Position numbers and translations under genes: made by a program. This document shows positions 62,129 through 64,000 of a DNA stretch of 64,000 nucleotides, piece by piece. This DNA is from Paenibacillus sp. G2S3 (lineage in GTDB: Bacteria > Bacillota > Bacilli > Paenibacillales > Paenibacillaceae): the NCBI RefSeq assembly GCF_030123105.1, contig NZ_CP126095.1, positions 4,216,001-4,280,000 of the forward strand, written 5' to 3'. The notes under the pieces were generated by a model, which was not told the origin of the DNA, ran no database searches, and was given only the letters and a program-made list of their open reading frames with translations. Each line of letters starts with the position of its first letter. Within the stretch, counting starts at the first letter, position 1.

Positions 62129-63769
62129 TCAGAGAATCAAGTCCAATGCATCCTGTGAAACCCACACTTTATCTTTAATCATTACTGTCAGTACATTGAG
62201 TTTCGCTGTTACGCCATTCAGAATGGCGATGTTTTTATCTATAGGCAGCTTGAGAACTTGGTCTGCTTTTTTTACTACAACCACCGGATTTGTCTTATCG
62301 GTCTTGTCTAGGGTGATCGTAGCTCCTTTGGCCTTGAATTTATCACTGGATACGTACAATGTATCCTGAAGTTGAGCCAGATTAAGTCCGGTCACTTCTT
62401 GAATATACTTATTCACATCCGTATTCTGGATTACACCGCTGTTTACGAAATCGGTCGGATTATAATTAGCCGGATGGTAGGCAAACAATCCAACTTCTTC
62501 CGAGGTGTGATCATCCGTAGAGAAGGTTACGCCTATCTTATTCCCCAAGATTTTACCGATGACCGGCGAAAGGTTATCTTTCATTCCTAATCTGACTTGA
62601 TCCGCTTCTTCTTTGGTTAAATCACTAAGTCCATAATTATCCGCAAGGACCTTTTTGAAATTGTGCTCATTAATACTGCCTTCAATGTAATAACTGGTAT
62701 GCTTCGCTTTCTTTATCACGGAGACTAGGTCTTTGGTGGAATTATAATTCGTCATATTGAGCCCGCCAGTAGCATGATCCGAAACGGACAAAACTGCTGT
62801 ATTTTTGTCTTTTTCTGCAAAGTCAACAGCGGCTTTGAAAGCTTTATCAAACGCTAATGTCTCACTCATAATTCCCACAGGATCGTTATCATGACCATAC
62901 CAGTCAATCTGACTTGCTTCGACCATCAGAATAAAACCTTTCTCGTTCTGTGACAACTTCTCTACAGCAACTTTGGTCATTTCAGCAAGGCTCGGTTGCT
63001 TTTGCGGGTTTAGATCAAAATCAGCATCCAGTGCTTCGGAGTTGAACAGACCCCAGATTTTATTCGTTTTAGAATTCATTAAACCTGCTTTATCCGTTAC
63101 ATATTCATACCCATTTGATTTCAGGATTTTGGTTAAATCTTCTCCGTCCTTACGGTTAATGTCTTCTTTACCGGGTACCAAATACCCGGACCCACCCCCG
63201 AGAAGAACATCTACGCCACTGTAGACCATCTGTTCTGCAATAGACTGCGCATTGTCACGCGTGTATGCATGACTTAAAAATGTAGCCGGCGTAGCATCCG
63301 TTAATTCACAAGTAAATACCGTTCCTGTACTTTTCCCTGCCATTCTCGCTGCATCCATAATCGTAAGCAGAGGTTTGTTCACGTCCTCTGGCTTAACTGC
63401 GTCCACGAACGGCATCGTGATTCGGTCGGGCAGTATGGATACCGTCTCACTCTTAACCTTATGGCCAGTGGCATAAGCCGTAGCTCCCGCAGCGGAATCT
63501 GTGGTAAGTGAATCCGTAGAATAGGTTCTGACCAGCCCGCTGAAATACTTATCCATTGCAAGCGCCTGTCCTCCTTGATACCATCTGGCCAAGTTCACAT
63601 CGGATAAGCTCATCCCATCCGTAATAAACAGGATTACGTTCTTGACCGATTTGTTGGTAGGAGCATCAGAGTTATTGGCGCCACTGGCGTAGGTCGTTCC
63701 GTTGCCTGCTGCAAGCAGACTGCAAACCATAACTGTACTGCAAATTCCCCCGATAACCTTTTTGCGCAT
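62129..63769 (-). CDS. secreted alkaline phosphatase
   Basis: 546 residues. Signal peptide (MRKKVIGGICSTVMVCSLLAAG...YASG). Catalytic core: metal Asp in ILFITDGMS, nucleophile Ser in TDSAAGATAYATGHK, metal ligands in EASQIDWYGHDND, SVSDHATGGLN and STDDHTSEEVGLFA. It hydrolyses phosphomonoesters outside the cell using zinc and magnesium. The last 75 residues form a small beta domain like the copper-amine-oxidase N-terminal repeats of Paenibacillus secreted proteins. AGGAGG lies before the ATG. I saw no clear Pho box. Confidence 0.93.
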   Translation of the reverse strand: MRKKVIGGICSTVMVCSLLAAGNGTTYASGANNSDAPTNKSVKNVILFITDGMSLSDVNLARWYQGGQALAMDKYFSGLVRTYSTDSLTTDSAAGATAYATGHKVKSETVSILPDRITMPFVDAVKPEDVNKPLLTIMDAARMAGKSTGTVFTCELTDATPATFLSHAYTRDNAQSIAEQMVYSGVDVLLGGGSGYLVPGKEDINRKDGEDLTKILKSNGYEYVTDKAGLMNSKTNKIWGLFNSEALDADFDLNPQKQPSLAEMTKVAVEKLSQNEKGFILMVEASQIDWYGHDNDPVGIMSETLAFDKAFKAAVDFAEKDKNTAVLSVSDHATGGLNMTNYNSTKDLVSVIKKAKHTSYYIEGSINEHNFKKVLADNYGLSDLTKEEADQVRLGMKDNLSPVIGKILGNKIGVTFSTDDHTSEEVGLFAYHPANYNPTDFVNSGVIQNTDVNKYIQEVTGLNLAQLQDTLYVSSDKFKAKGATITLDKTDKTNPVVVVKKADQVLKLPIDKNIAILNGVTAKLNVLTVMIKDKVWVSQDALDLIL

Positions 63770-63911
63770 TTGAATCCTCCTCTAGCAGATTTTGTTAAGT
63801 ACGTTTCTAGTTTAAAGGAGGATTGTTTACGGGAGCAGCACCTATTCTCTTATTTTATATTAAATTCTGTACATATTTTGTCTTGACCTCTGCTACAGAT
63901 ATTTATAAAAA

Positions 63912-63933
63912 AAGGGCGCCCTAGGGCACCCTT
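63912..63933 (-). terminator. terminator of the right-edge regulator gene
   Basis: AAGGG-C-GCCC pairs with GGGC-A-CCCTT around TA, with TTTTTTT on the minus strand. It contains the stop codon of the partial gene. Confidence 0.75.
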
Positions 63934-64000
63934 AAACCGTGTCGAACCATGGATATGTAAGCAGTTTTTTTCTCATTTACTCCTAATTTTGGTAGACAAA
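63921..64000 (-). CDS. C-terminus of a NarL/LuxR-type regulator (partial)
   Basis: Only 25 residues are inside the window, entering from the right edge. They read ...KLGVNEKKTAYISMVRHGL..., which fits the last helix of a LuxR-type HTH (typical KLGVNDRTQAVxYAIRHGL). The TAG stop lies within the terminator hairpin. The assignment rests on a short match, mainly KLGVN and RHGL. Confidence 0.55.
   Translation of the reverse strand, partial: CLPKLGVNEKKTAYISMVRHGLRVP

Noticed and set aside
63770..63900. Pho box repeats before alkaline phosphatase
   Set aside because: I found only one TTAACA-like hexamer and no regular 11-bp spacing, so I do not claim PhoP control.
63934..63978. 14-codon ORF MRKKLLTYPWFDTV with AGGAG upstream, just before a hairpin
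   Set aside because: Another frame through the same bases continues from the window edge and matches the end of a LuxR-type HTH, so the short ORF is more likely to be a shadow.
1..64000. CRISPR arrays, tRNA or rRNA genes, insertion sequences, prophage
   Set aside because: I saw no regular direct-repeat/spacer arrays, cloverleaf-like segments, rRNA-like sequence, transposase or integrase frames.

Overview
The window looks like a chromosomal segment of a spore-forming, low-to-moderate G+C Firmicute, most likely Paenibacillus or a close relative. The evidence is indirect: a YesM/YesN sensor pair beside LplABC-type oligosaccharide permeases, a very large 7TM hybrid kinase, an S-layer-homology (SLH) protein, a YjcZ-type sporulation miniprotein with a sigma-K-like promoter, strong AGGAGG ribosome binding sites, frequent TTG/GTG starts and many short one-component regulators. 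I see no rRNA, tRNA, CRISPR array, insertion sequence or prophage.

Layout. 1-3.9 kb: end of an OmpR-type response regulator, a DegV protein, a small basic protein, and a marR + MFS efflux pair sharing an operator-like repeat. 3.9-4.9 kb: a FusB-type EF-G-binding protein behind a leader peptide and competing inverted repeats. 4.9-10.2 kb: an ECF importer (S, fused A-A, T) with a PHP phosphoesterase and a divergent RpiR regulator. 10.3-11.7 kb: a divergent SRAP protein and an unknown secreted protein. 11.9-15.3 kb: aroA-aroC with a divergent LysR regulator. 15.4-17.9 kb: an unknown protein + MerR-like pair, a methyltransferase and the YjcZ miniprotein. 18.0-25.1 kb: an eight-gene operon combining a MetNIQ importer with a UroD/MtaA-like protein, a ProC-like reductase, an M20 amidohydrolase, a glyoxalase-fold protein and a GntR regulator. 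25.3-26.7 kb: an SNF-family transporter. 26.9-34.1 kb: a sugar ABC system split into two divergent arms around YesM/YesN. 34.2-44.0 kb: a hydrolase, a DUF1349 protein, a dual-kinase hybrid sensor, an ankyrin lipoprotein, an SLH protein and a two-component pair. 44.3-49.7 kb: a sugar isomerase, LysR, aldo/keto reductase, a DUF1648 membrane protein and two decayed genes. 49.7-54.0 kb: a murQ-murP-mupG-murR operon for MurNAc-GlcNAc recycling. 54.2-62.0 kb: a cell-envelope stress island with response regulator, kinase, Bce-type ABC transporter, YxeA, a VanZ-RDD protein and a DUF418 protein. 62.1-64.0 kb: alkaline phosphatase and the tail of a NarL/LuxR-type regulator.

Most notable signals. (1) A putative drug-responsive attenuator ahead of the FusB-type gene: a 16-codon leader ORF overlapping one arm of a 12-bp hairpin, with further mutually exclusive pairings and a sequestered Shine-Dalgarno. 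(2) A 34-bp near-identical element, placed four bases from the -10, ahead of both the Bce-type ABC transporter and the DUF418 gene; it defines a small regulon probably served by the local response regulator. (3) The MetNIQ/UroD-like/ProC-like/M20 operon, which looks like an undescribed uptake-and-degradation pathway. (4) An SRAP protein lacking two of its family's catalytic residues, with its ribosome binding site inside a 9-bp hairpin.

All functions are assigned by reading the sequence and from family knowledge. No searches or folding calculations were run.
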